A stretch of 64,000 bases of DNA from Sulfurovum sp. XGS-02 (GCF_023213175.1 NZ_CP093312.1:1860001-1924000), one strand, 5' to 3'. Shown: positions 39,250 through 48,159, counted from the first letter of the stretch. Program-made: numbers and translations. The notes: generated from the letters alone by a model not told the origin.

Positions 39250-39976
39250 CTTTGTACTCCCACGTAAAATGCTGCCATGAACCAAAATCAGTAGGTTTTT
39301 GAAGTGTCTTTTCGAGTGCATCAAGAAAGGTATCTCTCTCAACCACTTCAGCCCCCAACCCTATCATATGATCTGTTTTCATCTGACAATCTATAAAATC
39401 ATAACCTCTACTGCCTAAAACATCACTTAGTGCTTTAAATGCCACCTTGGATGCATCAGAAACCAAAGAGAACATAGACTCGCCAAAAAAGGCTCTCCCC
39501 AGAGCAATGCCGTAAAGTCCTCCTACCAGTTTTCCTTCTTTATAGACTTCCACACTATGTGCAAACCCCTCCTCATGCAGACGTCTATAGGCTTCTTTTA
39601 TCTCACTGACGATCCAAGTGCTCTCTTGGCCCTCTCGGTAGACGGTTGCACAGTGTTTGATGACATCCGAAAATTTTTGATCAAAAGTGACCGTGAATTT
39701 TCCCGAACGCAACACCCTTCTGAATGATTTACGTACCTTAAATTTTTCAGGATACAGAAGAAGACGGGGGTTGGGTGACCACCAGAGTATGGGATCCCCT
39801 TGACTATACCAGGGAAATATCCCTTTTTTGTATGCGGCGATCAATCGATCAGAAGAGAGATCCCCTCCATAGGCAAGAAGACCTTCATCTGAAGCTGAAC
39901 GTGGATCAGGAAACGCTGTAGAATCTTTACGTAACGGGGGGATAAAATAGTCATCTTCCTCAAACACAGACGCCAA
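39239..39976 (-). CDS. aat: Leucyl/phenylalanyl-tRNA-protein transferase Aat
   Basis: Attaches Leu or Phe to proteins with N-terminal Lys/Arg, marking them as N-degron substrates. 245 residues with the signatures GLLAYGGDLSSDRLIAAYKKGIFPW (given in part as GGDLSSDRLIAAY), PILWWSPNPRLLLYP, GLYGIALGRAFFGESMFS and FIDCQM. It sits beside clpA and clpS, the protease ATPase and adaptor that recognise these N-degrons, forming a complete functional module. Confidence 0.96.
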   Translation of the reverse strand: MASVFEEDDYFIPPLRKDSTAFPDPRSASDEGLLAYGGDLSSDRLIAAYKKGIFPWYSQGDPILWWSPNPRLLLYPEKFKVRKSFRRVLRSGKFTVTFDQKFSDVIKHCATVYREGQESTWIVSEIKEAYRRLHEEGFAHSVEVYKEGKLVGGLYGIALGRAFFGESMFSLVSDASKVAFKALSDVLGSRGYDFIDCQMKTDHMIGLGAEVVERDTFLDALEKTLQKPTDFGSWQHFTWEYKDGK

Positions 39977-40011
39977 CTATATATCCTTTCCCCGTGGTAC
40001 GACTGTTTAAT

Positions 40012-42201
40012 CTATTTACTGTCAAATGAAAAATCTAATTTCTCATTTTTGTAGGTTACTTTGACCGAACCACCTTTTTTGAGTTTCCCGAAAAGTATCT
40101 CATCGGTCAATGCTTCTTTGACCTTGGCATCTATCACACGTGCAATGTGTCTAGCACCGTAACGCTCATCGTACCCCTCTTTGGCCAAATACTCTTTGGC
40201 TTTTTTACCCAAGGTCACTTTGACATCTTTAGGCTTGAGCAGGAGATTGAGTTTATCTACCTCTCTATCAACAATGGTCACAAGTACATCCAATCCGAGT
40301 TTATTGAACTCTATGGTAGCACTGAGACGGTTTCTAAATTCAGGTGAGAAGAAAGCTGCCAGTGCTTTGTCCGTTTTGATCGACGTGTCTTTATTGAAGC
40401 CCATCACATTGGCTTCTTTGGTACCGATGTTCGAAGTCATGATGAGTATCACATTTTTAAAATCAGAGACCACACCGTTGTTATCTGTCAACTTGGCACC
40501 ATCCATCACCTGAAGTAGGATGTTCATGATATCAGGATGTGCTTTCTCTATCTCATCCAGAAGCAACACCGTATGCGGATGTTTTTTGATCATCTCGGTC
40601 AAGAGTCCGCCCTGCTCATACCCTACATACCCCGGAGGAGCACCGACCAAACGGCTGACAGTGTGTGCTTCCATATATTCACTCATATCCAATCTCTCAA
40701 AATGCACATGCATGGTTTTTGCAAGCTGTGTCGCAAGTTCTGTCTTACCTACACCCGTAGGACCTACGAACAGGAAGCTTCCTATAGGTCTATTAGGTGC
40801 ATTCAGTCCTGCATAGGAACGTTTGATCGCCGTTGCCAATGCAGTGATCGCTTCATCCTGTCCGATGATATGAGAAGCAAGATCTTTCTCCAGTGATTTA
40901 AGTTTTTTCGTATCATCCGTCCCTATGACCGTTGAAGGAAGTTTCATGATCTTCGCGACACTCTCTTCAATGTCTTTAGTCTTGACCGTTACACCCTCTT
41001 CTCCTCTGAGCATAAAGTGTGCACCCACCTCATCGATGATATCCATCGCTTTATCAGGCAGGAACCTGTCATGCAGATACTTGACAGAAAGGTCAATAGC
41101 CGACTGTAGTGCTTCATCCGTGAATGTGATCTTATGATAATCCTCATATTTATGTTTGATACCCTGTAAAATGGTCATTGTATCTTCAAGACTCGGTTCT
41201 TCCACATCCACTTTTGCAAACCTACGGCTGAGTGCCTTGTCTTTGTCAAAAAAGTTTCTAAACTCTGCATAGGTCGTTGCACCGATACACTTCAGGTCAC
41301 CGCGTGCAAGTGCAGGTTTCAATAAGTTGGATGCATCCATGCTTCCGCCGCTTGTTGCACCTGCTCCAACCATTGTATGGATCTCATCGATAAATAAAAT
41401 GGCATCTTTTTCTACAGTGAGCTCCTTGATAATACCTTTGAGACGTTTTTCAAAATCACCTCTGTATTTTGTACCTGCGACCAAAGAACCCATATCTAAA
41501 GCAAACACTTTTGAGTTTTTAAGTATCTCCGGTACATCACCTTCAGAGATCTTTAGTGCCAAACCTTCAGCAATGGCTGTTTTACCCACGCCCGGTTCAC
41601 CCACAAGCAGAGGGTTGTTCTTCTTACGTCTACAGAGCGTCTGCATCACACGTTCTATCTCATCTATACGGCCTACTACCGGGTCTATTTTGCCTGTTTT
41701 AGCCAAAGAGACAAGCTCCACGGTAAACTGCTCTAAAAGTGTCTCTCCCTCTTTCTTCTCTTCTGTACCACCTTTGACTTTATCATAACGATGCGAGATC
41801 ACTTCAAGTATATCTACACGGGCTATACCCTCTTTTTTCATGAGGTATACCGCATAGGAGTGTTCCTGCATAAAGATCGCTGCGATCATATCGCCTATAC
41901 TGGCTTCTGTTCTGCCGGCACTGTGAATATGTGTCATCATGTCATTAATAGCACGAGAGAGTGCTACGGTCTCAAATGGTTCAACCGCTTCTTTCAGAGA
42001 TGGGATGGTCTTGGCAATATGCTCGGTGATGCCTGACTCCAATCTTTTAAGATCTGCATCAAGTATAGAAAGTATCTCTTGACCTGCTGCACTTTTTACT
42101 ATCGACAGGAATACATGCTCTACGGTTAAATATTCATGTCTGTTCTCTTTAGCATATCCTACGGCTCCCTTAAATACGTCATTCAGCGCAATACTAATCA
42201 T
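40012..42201 (-). CDS. clpA: ATP-dependent Clp protease ATPase subunit ClpA
   Basis: AAA+ unfoldase that feeds substrates to ClpP. About 729 residues: N-domain (ISIALNDVFKGAVGYAKEN), first AAA+ (GEPGVGKTAIAEGLALK; LFIDEIHTMVGAGA) and second AAA+ (GPTGVGKTELATQLAK; LLLDEIEKAHPD). The second module has the loop type that docks on ClpP. ATG at 42201 is chosen because GAGGA is eight bases upstream and the clpS stop is one base before it; a start at 42219 would lie inside clpS. Confidence 0.97.
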   Translation of the reverse strand: MISIALNDVFKGAVGYAKENRHEYLTVEHVFLSIVKSAAGQEILSILDADLKRLESGITEHIAKTIPSLKEAVEPFETVALSRAINDMMTHIHSAGRTEASIGDMIAAIFMQEHSYAVYLMKKEGIARVDILEVISHRYDKVKGGTEEKKEGETLLEQFTVELVSLAKTGKIDPVVGRIDEIERVMQTLCRRKKNNPLLVGEPGVGKTAIAEGLALKISEGDVPEILKNSKVFALDMGSLVAGTKYRGDFEKRLKGIIKELTVEKDAILFIDEIHTMVGAGATSGGSMDASNLLKPALARGDLKCIGATTYAEFRNFFDKDKALSRRFAKVDVEEPSLEDTMTILQGIKHKYEDYHKITFTDEALQSAIDLSVKYLHDRFLPDKAMDIIDEVGAHFMLRGEEGVTVKTKDIEESVAKIMKLPSTVIGTDDTKKLKSLEKDLASHIIGQDEAITALATAIKRSYAGLNAPNRPIGSFLFVGPTGVGKTELATQLAKTMHVHFERLDMSEYMEAHTVSRLVGAPPGYVGYEQGGLLTEMIKKHPHTVLLLDEIEKAHPDIMNILLQVMDGAKLTDNNGVVSDFKNVILIMTSNIGTKEANVMGFNKDTSIKTDKALAAFFSPEFRNRLSATIEFNKLGLDVLVTIVDREVDKLNLLLKPKDVKVTLGKKAKEYLAKEGYDERYGARHIARVIDAKVKEALTDEILFGKLKKGGSVKVTYKNEKLDFSFDSK

Positions 42202-42202
42202 C

Positions 42203-42502
42203 TTAACTGTCCTCTTCAATCGTTGCGAGTAATGGAAACTCGTTTTCTTTGGCCTTTTGCTTGACCTGTTGTGCTTTGGTTTGTGCTATTTCAAAGCTGT
42301 ATACACCACATATGGCTTTATCTTTCTCATGTATCTGCAGCATGATCTGTTCTGCTTGTGTATGTGTCTTATGGAAGATCCCCATCAGTACTTCCACGAC
42401 AAAATCCATACTCGTATAATCATCATTATGCAGTAACACTTTGAACATTTGCGGTTCGTGTAACTCTAAATCTAGCTCTAACTCTTCTTCAAACTTTGGC
42501 AT
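42203..42502 (-). CDS. clpS: ClpS adaptor
   Basis: Adaptor that binds N-degron residues and delivers them to ClpA. 99 residues with the conserved VLLHNDDYTSMDFVVEVL pocket motif and CGVYSFEIAQTKAQQV. The N-terminal tail is acidic. The clpA ATG begins one base after its stop. Confidence 0.97.
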   Translation of the reverse strand: MPKFEEELELDLELHEPQMFKVLLHNDDYTSMDFVVEVLMGIFHKTHTQAEQIMLQIHEKDKAICGVYSFEIAQTKAQQVKQKAKENEFPLLATIEEDS

Positions 42503-42530
42503 CTTATGTTAAAATCCTCATAAATTATTC

Positions 42531-42536
42531 TATACT
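42531..42536 (+). promoter_or_regulatory. Possible -10 for bioD
   Basis: TATACT about 25 bases before the bioD start, in the short AT-rich gap between divergent clpS and bioD. Confidence 0.4.
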
Positions 42537-42558
42537 ATTATACAAAAAAAATGGAGAA

Positions 42559-43209
42559 ATGCAAGTGCAATCACTTTTCATCACCGCCACAGGCACCAAT
42601 ATCGGCAAAACCCATACCACTGTTCAACTCATTGAAGCCTTTGCTTCCAGAGGTTTATCCGTGGGTGTATTTAAACCTATCGAAACAGGTGTAGATACCC
42701 TACCTGCTGATGCTAGTTTACTCTTAAAAGCTTGCCAAAAGGTAAACAAGAATTTCCTTGATCTTACTCCGGAAGATATCACTGCGTATACTTTCCCCCT
42801 CCCTGCAGCGCCTTTTTGTGCAGATACAGAAGAGAGCATTGACCTAAACAGGATCATGGAGAAGTATCATGAACTCTCACAGCTCTGTGACATCCTTCTG
42901 GTTGAGGGTGCGGGTGGCCTTATGGTCCCAGTGACAAAAGAGTATATGATGATAAACCTGGCTAAAGATCTCAATGCAAAAGTCCTTCTGGTCACCCCGA
43001 GCAGACTGGGATGTATCAACGATACACTCCTCTCTATGAGTGCGCTTCGAACCTATGATCTGGAGTTTGACTGGTGTGTAAACCTCTTTGAGGACAAAGA
43101 GAGTTTTTCTGAAGTCACACAGCCTTTTTATGATGCAGTCTTCCCTGACTGGTGGAGTGTTCAGGATCAGTTAGAACGATATACAACACGTATAGTTGAT
43201 AAAAAATAG
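42559..43209 (+). CDS. bioD: Dethiobiotin synthetase BioD
   Basis: ATP-dependent ring closure of diaminopelargonic acid in biotin synthesis. About 216 residues with P-loop FITATGTNIGKTHTTVQL, GVFKPIETGV, and VEGAGGLMVPVT. The start is either ATG 42559 (GGAG two bases away) or GTG 42565 (GGAG eight bases away, better spacing); an earlier in-frame ATG at 42496 would overlap clpS. No other bio gene is adjacent. Confidence 0.9.
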   Translation: MQVQSLFITATGTNIGKTHTTVQLIEAFASRGLSVGVFKPIETGVDTLPADASLLLKACQKVNKNFLDLTPEDITAYTFPLPAAPFCADTEESIDLNRIMEKYHELSQLCDILLVEGAGGLMVPVTKEYMMINLAKDLNAKVLLVTPSRLGCINDTLLSMSALRTYDLEFDWCVNLFEDKESFSEVTQPFYDAVFPDWWSVQDQLERYTTRIVDKK

Positions 43210-43280
43210 ATTAATACAAATCTAATGCTTTACGATCGTAGCACAATACATATGCTAACATTAGGAAGGATACGCTAATA

Positions 43281-44066
43281 ATGTTAGTATCACTACATAC
43301 TTACTTATCTTTACTGAAAGCAAAGATAACATCCTTTAAAACATCAAAGAATATACTCCATAAGTCTCTTTATTACAGTACATTCATTCTATGGAAGGTT
43401 ACAAGTGTCCCCTACCGATTTTTGTTTAGCGCGGAGTATCGGTCACTGATTTTATTAAAATATTTTAAAGGACAGTATGTTCATCAAGTATCAAACTATA
43501 CAGCATACAACAGATATCCAGATATTTTTTACAAAATTAAGGAGTTAATAGGCAACAAAAAAAATATCAAAATACTTTCCTTTGGTTGTTCGACAGGAGA
43601 AGAGGTATATACGCTTAGAGAATACTTTCCTGATGCAATGATCATTGGTGTTGACATCAATAAACACAATATTCAAAAAGCCATATCTAAAAATAATGAC
43701 CCTAAAATTATTTTTTCATACAACATTGATGAAACCATCCAAAACAATGGACCATTTGATATTATTTTCGCTTTAGCTGTTTTACAAAGAACACAAAATA
43801 GACATGAAAGTACTTATGATAGTAGTCATATATACCCTTTTAACAAATTTAATAAACAGATCACACAATTAAATTGCTATCTAAAATCAAATGGAATTTT
43901 TGCCATAGATTTTGCTGATTATCTTTTCGAAGATACTGATGTTGCATCACAGTACCATGCTTTAAAAGGATCTCATAATGTTATTTCTGATCGATTAATG
44001 TTTAAGGCAAATAATCAAAGAATGAAAAATAATGTCTTACTACATCGTATATTTCTTAAAAAATAA
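43281..44066 (+). CDS. Class I SAM-dependent methyltransferase, CheR-like core
   Basis: 261 residues. Motif I is ILSFGCSTGEEVYTLREY, followed by an acidic strand end IIGVDINKHNI and motif around GPFDIIFALAVLQR. The GxSTGEE/VYTL form resembles CheR-type methyltransferase domains, but the CheR N-terminal helical domain is not evident. A AGGAAGG ribosome site precedes the ATG. Codon use is clearly more AT-rich than in bioD and pyrB beside it, which suggests recent transfer. The substrate is unknown. Confidence 0.75.
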   Translation: MLVSLHTYLSLLKAKITSFKTSKNILHKSLYYSTFILWKVTSVPYRFLFSAEYRSLILLKYFKGQYVHQVSNYTAYNRYPDIFYKIKELIGNKKNIKILSFGCSTGEEVYTLREYFPDAMIIGVDINKHNIQKAISKNNDPKIIFSYNIDETIQNNGPFDIIFALAVLQRTQNRHESTYDSSHIYPFNKFNKQITQLNCYLKSNGIFAIDFADYLFEDTDVASQYHALKGSHNVISDRLMFKANNQRMKNNVLLHRIFLKK

Positions 44067-44157
44067 TTTGAATATATTCCAAATATGAGCAATCATTTAT
44101 GCCTTAAAAATTTTTAAAGACCCCTATTTTTATAAATATATTTTACCATCAATCGGA

Positions 44158-44163
44158 TATAAT
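44158..44163 (+). promoter_or_regulatory. -10 element of pyrB
   Basis: TATAAT (context CGGATATAATAC) about 22 bases before the pyrB ATG, following a T-rich stretch. Confidence 0.5.
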
Positions 44164-44185
44164 ACAAAAACTAAAAAGGATCAAA

Positions 44186-45064
44186 ATGCAACATTTGGTA
44201 GATACCACCAACCTATCTGACGCACAAATACAACAGCTACTTCATGATGCCAAAACATTTAAAGCACAACGTCCGCCTCAACTGCTTAACGACAAACTCC
44301 TCATTACCCTTTTCTTCGAAGCTTCAACACGCACACGTAGTTCCTTTGAAGTCGCAGCCAAAAGACTAGGTGCTGCTGTTGTACACCTTGACCCGGGTAA
44401 AAGTTCTACCAAAAAAGGGGAATCACTCGAAGATACCTTTGCAAACCTTTGTGCCATGGAACCAGACGGGGTCATCATCCGTCATTCTGAAAACGAAGCA
44501 CCGGGGATCTTGGCCGATATGCAGATGACTTCGGTTATTAATGCCGGTGCAGGTAACTATGCACATCCTACCCAGGCACTCCTTGACCTCTTTACCATGG
44601 TCGAACATTTTAACGGTGACATTGAGGGTAAGACCATCGCCATTGTAGGTGATATCGTAAGCTCACGCGTGGCTAGTTCCGGTATCCGTCTTCTTACACG
44701 TATGGGGATGAAGGTCATTTTAATTGCACCCAAGCCCTTTATGCCCAAGAGCGATCTGCCTCAATATGAAAAACTTGAAGATGCTCTGGACAAAGTCGAT
44801 GTCATTATGTCTCTCCGGGCACAATTAGAACGTCATGCTTCCCCTATCTTTGATGATTATCAGGAGTATGCAAAACACTACTGTATCAACCATGACCGTT
44901 TAGGGGATAGAGATATCCTGGTACTGCATCCCGGTCCGGTCATGAGAAATATAGATATCTCTGATGAGATGCTCAAAGATGCACGATGCAAAGTGCTTGA
45001 ACAGGTCAAAAATGGTGTCTATATGCGTATGGCTATCCTAAAACTTCTTTTATTAGATTCGTAA
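44186..45064 (+). CDS. pyrB: Aspartate carbamoyltransferase catalytic subunit PyrB
   Basis: Transfers the carbamoyl group to aspartate in pyrimidine synthesis. 292 residues with the carbamoyl-phosphate motif FFEASTRTRSSFEVAAKRLG, HPTQALLDLFT and VLHPGPVMRN. No regulatory subunit PyrI is encoded nearby. A related transcarbamoylase, argF, lies at 60.2 kb. Confidence 0.97.
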   Translation: MQHLVDTTNLSDAQIQQLLHDAKTFKAQRPPQLLNDKLLITLFFEASTRTRSSFEVAAKRLGAAVVHLDPGKSSTKKGESLEDTFANLCAMEPDGVIIRHSENEAPGILADMQMTSVINAGAGNYAHPTQALLDLFTMVEHFNGDIEGKTIAIVGDIVSSRVASSGIRLLTRMGMKVILIAPKPFMPKSDLPQYEKLEDALDKVDVIMSLRAQLERHASPIFDDYQEYAKHYCINHDRLGDRDILVLHPGPVMRNIDISDEMLKDARCKVLEQVKNGVYMRMAILKLLLLDS

Positions 45065-45089
45065 CAGATAGCTAATTTTTTTATTTTCG

Positions 45090-45232
45090 AGGTTTTGTAT
45101 TTACTTTTTTAGAAAAAGTAAGCAAAAAGCGTCATGGCTCTCGAATCGCTTCGCTTTTCTGGCACTAAATGCCGATACCCTCCGTCGCTAAAGCGTAAGT
45201 GGGGTACAAGTGGGGCGTTCGCCATGACCTTA
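45090..45232 (+). repeat. Structured intergenic repeat, copy A
   Basis: Begins with AGGTTTTGT, then a palindrome TTACTTTTT/AAAAAGTAA around TAG, then GCAAAAA. Next comes a module bounded by inverted arms GTCATGGC (45131-45138) and GCCATGAC (45221-45228) and containing smaller hairpins such as TACCC/GGGTA and GGCA/TGCC. A shorter copy in opposite orientation lies at 62532-62619; the two share the left part and the core CTTCGCTT but have different, internally complementary arms. Confidence 0.7.
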
Positions 45233-45257
45233 TTTAATGATAGTAAGGGAGTTCTTT

Positions 45258-46232
45258 ATGATATGGTTTAATAAAGAAAATGGTTTTGAACAGATCAATA
45301 CCCTCTCTCAACAACGTACCCCTTTTCTTTTTATTATCTCTTTTGACGGTGAGAAGATCTTTGCCAAACCCCTTGATGCATTGGATGATGACATTTTCTA
45401 TAAACTGGAGGATTGGCGTAACTACCCTGTACAGAAACGTACCGAAACATTCACGTTCTCCAGATCTCCTGTTGATTTCAAAACGTACAAAAAAGCGCTT
45501 GATAACGTCCTAGAAGAGATACGTTCCGGCAATACCTATCTGCTTAATCTGACATTCAGAACACCTATAGAGAGCTCTTTCACCCTGAAAGAGATCTTCA
45601 CCTATGCCAGAGCCAAGTTCAAACTCTATTTTAAAGATGAATTCATCTGTTTCTCTCCGGAACGTTTTGTGGAGATAGAAGGGAACACCATCGCCACCTA
45701 TCCTATGAAGGGAACCATAGATGCCCACCTCCCCAATGCGCAAGAGAGCATTTTAGCAGACACCAAAGAGATGGCAGAACATGTGATGATCGTTGATCTT
45801 ATGCGTAATGACCTGGGAATCATCGGTTCAGAGGTCAAAGTCGAGAAATTTCGTTATGTCGAAAAGATCAAAGCGGGCGAAAAAGAGCTCCTGCAGGTCA
45901 GTTCCAAGATCACGGCAACACTCGGGGCTGACTGGAGAGATCACTTAGGTACGCTTCTCAGCCAGATACTTCCCGCAGGCTCTATCTCGGGGACACCTAA
46001 AAAAAGTACGGTCAATATCATCCAGCATGTAGAGGATTTTGAAAGAGGATTTTATACAGGGGTCTTTGGGATTTTTGACGGAAAATCCCTGCGTTCAGGT
46101 GTAATGATACGTTTCATTGAAAAAGAAAATGACACGCTTTTCTACAAAAGCGGTGGAGGTATTACCATAGATTCTGATGCCAGAAGTGAATATGAGGAAC
46201 TGATAGATAAGATCTATTTGCCATTACAATAA
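45258..46232 (+). CDS. pabB: Aminodeoxychorismate synthase component I PabB
   Basis: Converts chorismate with ammonia to aminodeoxychorismate for p-aminobenzoate and folate. 324 residues, the short PabB form consisting of the chorismate-binding domain: VLEEIRSGNTYLLNLTF, CFSPERFVEIEGN, TYPMKGTID, VDLMRNDLG, PAGSISGTPKKSTVNII and YTGVFGIFDG. ATG 45258 has AGGGAG six bases upstream; an in-frame ATG at 45237 is less likely. Neither PabA nor PabC is adjacent. Confidence 0.92.
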   Translation: MIWFNKENGFEQINTLSQQRTPFLFIISFDGEKIFAKPLDALDDDIFYKLEDWRNYPVQKRTETFTFSRSPVDFKTYKKALDNVLEEIRSGNTYLLNLTFRTPIESSFTLKEIFTYARAKFKLYFKDEFICFSPERFVEIEGNTIATYPMKGTIDAHLPNAQESILADTKEMAEHVMIVDLMRNDLGIIGSEVKVEKFRYVEKIKAGEKELLQVSSKITATLGADWRDHLGTLLSQILPAGSISGTPKKSTVNIIQHVEDFERGFYTGVFGIFDGKSLRSGVMIRFIEKENDTLFYKSGGGITIDSDARSEYEELIDKIYLPLQ

Positions 46233-46331
46233 AAAACTGCTTTATGCTTCTTACTTGAGCGTTTCGAACGTTGTTTGCAATTTTCTCAAAAATTTTGTAC
46301 ACTCTTTTATAAAATTACAGCGAGGTGCATC

Positions 46332-46577
46332 ATGTCTAAAATGTTTTCAAACATTCTCTTCTCTCTTATTTTACTGCTTTTAAATAGTGCGGTAGCAGAC
46401 GAACATGAGACCAATGGTACCCAGCCGGAAGTCATTCAGGAGCAGCAGAAAGTAAAAGAGACCCCCAAAGTACAAGAGCCGAAAGAAGAACTTTCTGAAG
46501 CACAAAAAGAGGCTATCGCTGCCGAAGAGGCCGAATTGCGTGAAGCAGGAATGGAGCCAGAGCCCCTGCCTGAATAA
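46332..46577 (+). CDS. Small secreted acidic Glu/Pro-rich protein
   Basis: About 81 residues: a signal peptide (MSKMFSNILFSLILLLLNSAVA) followed by a Glu-, Lys-, Pro- and Gln-rich tail ending AGMEPEPLPE. No domain recognised. ATG 46332 is preceded by GAGGTG and gives a clean signal peptide; an in-frame ATG at 46275 is possible. Probably periplasmic and unstructured. Confidence 0.6.
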   Translation: MSKMFSNILFSLILLLLNSAVADEHETNGTQPEVIQEQQKVKETPKVQEPKEELSEAQKEAIAAEEAELREAGMEPEPLPE

Positions 46578-46579
46578 AA

Positions 46580-47104
46580 CTAACGACACCCCCTCACGGG
46601 TCTGTGTATCCATACATAGTCCGGGTCATCCTCTACTTTGGAGAAATAGAGCTTCCCTGACTCTCTCCACGGATCTATGATGATACCCTCTTTTATTTTT
46701 CCGCCTTTGGCTACCACGACCAGGGCATTATGTTCAAAAAAATATTCTCCCACATTTGCACCGATTAAATGGAACTCAAAAGAATCATAGTGCTTCTTGG
46801 ACAAATAGAGATACAACGCATCACTCCAGTGATAACAGAGTCCTTTTTCACGAATACCCACAGTCACTAAAAAATTGTGAAACTGGGGAGGATAGGTCAT
46901 TTCAAACGCTTCTGTCAATTGTGCAGTTTTGTGAAAAACATCTTTGGAAAGCTGCATGGCTTCATGTTGGGGAATAGTGCTATCCATTGACTGGAGAAGC
47001 AGTGAGAGATCTCTGATCTTGGTTTGTGACACGGAAGGTGCAGTCACTGCACATCCTACCAATAGGAGGGGAAGGATGAAGAATTTAAAATAGTATCTGA
47101 GCAT
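46580..47104 (-). CDS. Putative lipoprotein with papain/transglutaminase-like Cys-His-Asp arrangement
   Basis: 174 residues: lipoprotein signal peptide with lipobox LLVGC (Cys18). The mature part has, in the order expected of a transglutaminase-like fold, a Cys in GLCYHWSDAL, a His in FFEHNALVVVAKGG, and an Asp in IIIDPWRESGKLY. This suggests a cell-envelope cysteine peptidase or an inactive relative. It overlaps the rhomboid gene by 20 bases. The function is not established. Confidence 0.65.
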   Translation of the reverse strand: MLRYYFKFFILPLLLVGCAVTAPSVSQTKIRDLSLLLQSMDSTIPQHEAMQLSKDVFHKTAQLTEAFEMTYPPQFHNFLVTVGIREKGLCYHWSDALYLYLSKKHYDSFEFHLIGANVGEYFFEHNALVVVAKGGKIKEGIIIDPWRESGKLYFSKVEDDPDYVWIHRPVRGCR

Positions 47105-47774
47105 AGTGATCAGGAAGGTAGGAGATAATGGCTAAAATAAGCAATACCATGGCACTGCTGTAACCCCATATCCATTTAGGATCTTTCGAAAGTACAAAGC
47201 CGCCTACAAGTCCTACAATAAGTCCTCCGATATGTGCACTCACATCAATGGAAGGGATAGAAAATCCTATCACAAGGTTGATCACAATGATGATACTAAA
47301 GTCCTTCATAAATGCTTTCGTATGTGAAGCGATCTTTTCTCTATGTGCCAGAAAAAATCCTGCCAGTGCGCCAAAAACACCAAAGATAGCGCCCGATGCA
47401 CCCACCCCCACGGAGACCGGGTGTATATACAAAGAGACTAGTCCGCCAATGATCCCGGAGAAGAAGTAAATGCTTAGGTAAGACTTTATATCAAAGTACA
47501 TCTCAGCACCACGGCCTACGAGATAAAGAGAGAACATATTCATCAGAAGATGGGTCATACCACCATGCAGGAACATGGCAGTCAGCAACCTCCACCACTC
47601 ACCTTTAATCACGGTCAATGGACCGAACAGTGCACCCATATCCACTAGGACCTGCATATCCATATCACTCAAACTCTGGCTCAATAGTGCAGAGACAAGA
47701 TAGACCACACTGCTGGATGCCAGCAGTATATAGGTAAGCGTATAACGTTGGATATCAGCCTTCATAGATCGCAT
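47085..47774 (-). CDS. Rhomboid-family intramembrane serine protease
   Basis: 229 residues with six to seven membrane segments. Catalytic features: HLLMNMFSLYLVGRGAE (oxyanion/loop HxxxN), the nucleophile Ser in GASGAIFGVFGAL, and the catalytic His in VSAHIGGLIVGLVGG. It cleaves membrane proteins within the bilayer; its substrate is unknown. It overlaps the preceding gene by 20 bases, so it is translated in a coupled way. Confidence 0.9.
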   Translation of the reverse strand: MRSMKADIQRYTLTYILLASSSVVYLVSALLSQSLSDMDMQVLVDMGALFGPLTVIKGEWWRLLTAMFLHGGMTHLLMNMFSLYLVGRGAEMYFDIKSYLSIYFFSGIIGGLVSLYIHPVSVGVGASGAIFGVFGALAGFFLAHREKIASHTKAFMKDFSIIIVINLVIGFSIPSIDVSAHIGGLIVGLVGGFVLSKDPKWIWGYSSAMVLLILAIISYLPDHYAQILF

Positions 47775-48141
47775 CTGCGAAAATCACACCATCCACACCA
47801 CCTCTGGCTATTTTACTAATCTCTTTTTCACTATGGATGAGCACGAGGATACGCGTGTCGAAAAGGTACTCATTCGCTATAGGCTGGATCATCAAAGCAT
47901 GATCTTCTTCACAAATGATATATTTTGCGCCTAATGCATTCGCAAAAAGTGCATCTTCCAAATTATTGGCTACGACTGCAAAAGGTACATTGTTTTCTTG
48001 GCAATGCACTGCATAGGTATGAGAGTCAACTAAAGGTTCAAGTAAAATAATATCATCCGCCTGACTCTTCTCAATACCTTTGATAGAAAAAACTTTAAAA
48101 AAACGATTACTTTTTATCCATGGGTGTCCAATAATGATCAT
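47755..48141 (-). CDS. Hypothetical protein upstream of rhomboid gene
   Basis: 128 residues, soluble, with alternating strands and helices (VPFAVVANNLEDALFANALGAKYIICEE; given in part as VPFAVVANNLEDALFANA and GAKYIICEED). The C-terminus GGVDGVIFADAI resembles the repeated strand-loop units of TIM-barrel proteins, but I cannot assign a family. Gene overlaps on the downstream side support that it is real. Confidence 0.6.
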   Translation of the reverse strand: MIIIGHPWIKSNRFFKVFSIKGIEKSQADDIILLEPLVDSHTYAVHCQENNVPFAVVANNLEDALFANALGAKYIICEEDHALMIQPIANEYLFDTRILVLIHSEKEISKIARGGVDGVIFADAIYEG

Positions 48142-48159
48142 CTTTCTTCCTTTATAATT

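Noticed and set aside
40012-42201. ClpA as ClpB or ClpC
   Set aside because: No ClpB-type coiled-coil M domain, and clpS lies directly upstream, which is diagnostic for ClpA.
45237-46232. PabB as anthranilate synthase TrpE
   Set aside because: At 324 residues it lacks the TrpE N-terminal regulatory part, and no trp gene is adjacent; TrpE cannot be excluded by motif alone but length favours PabB.
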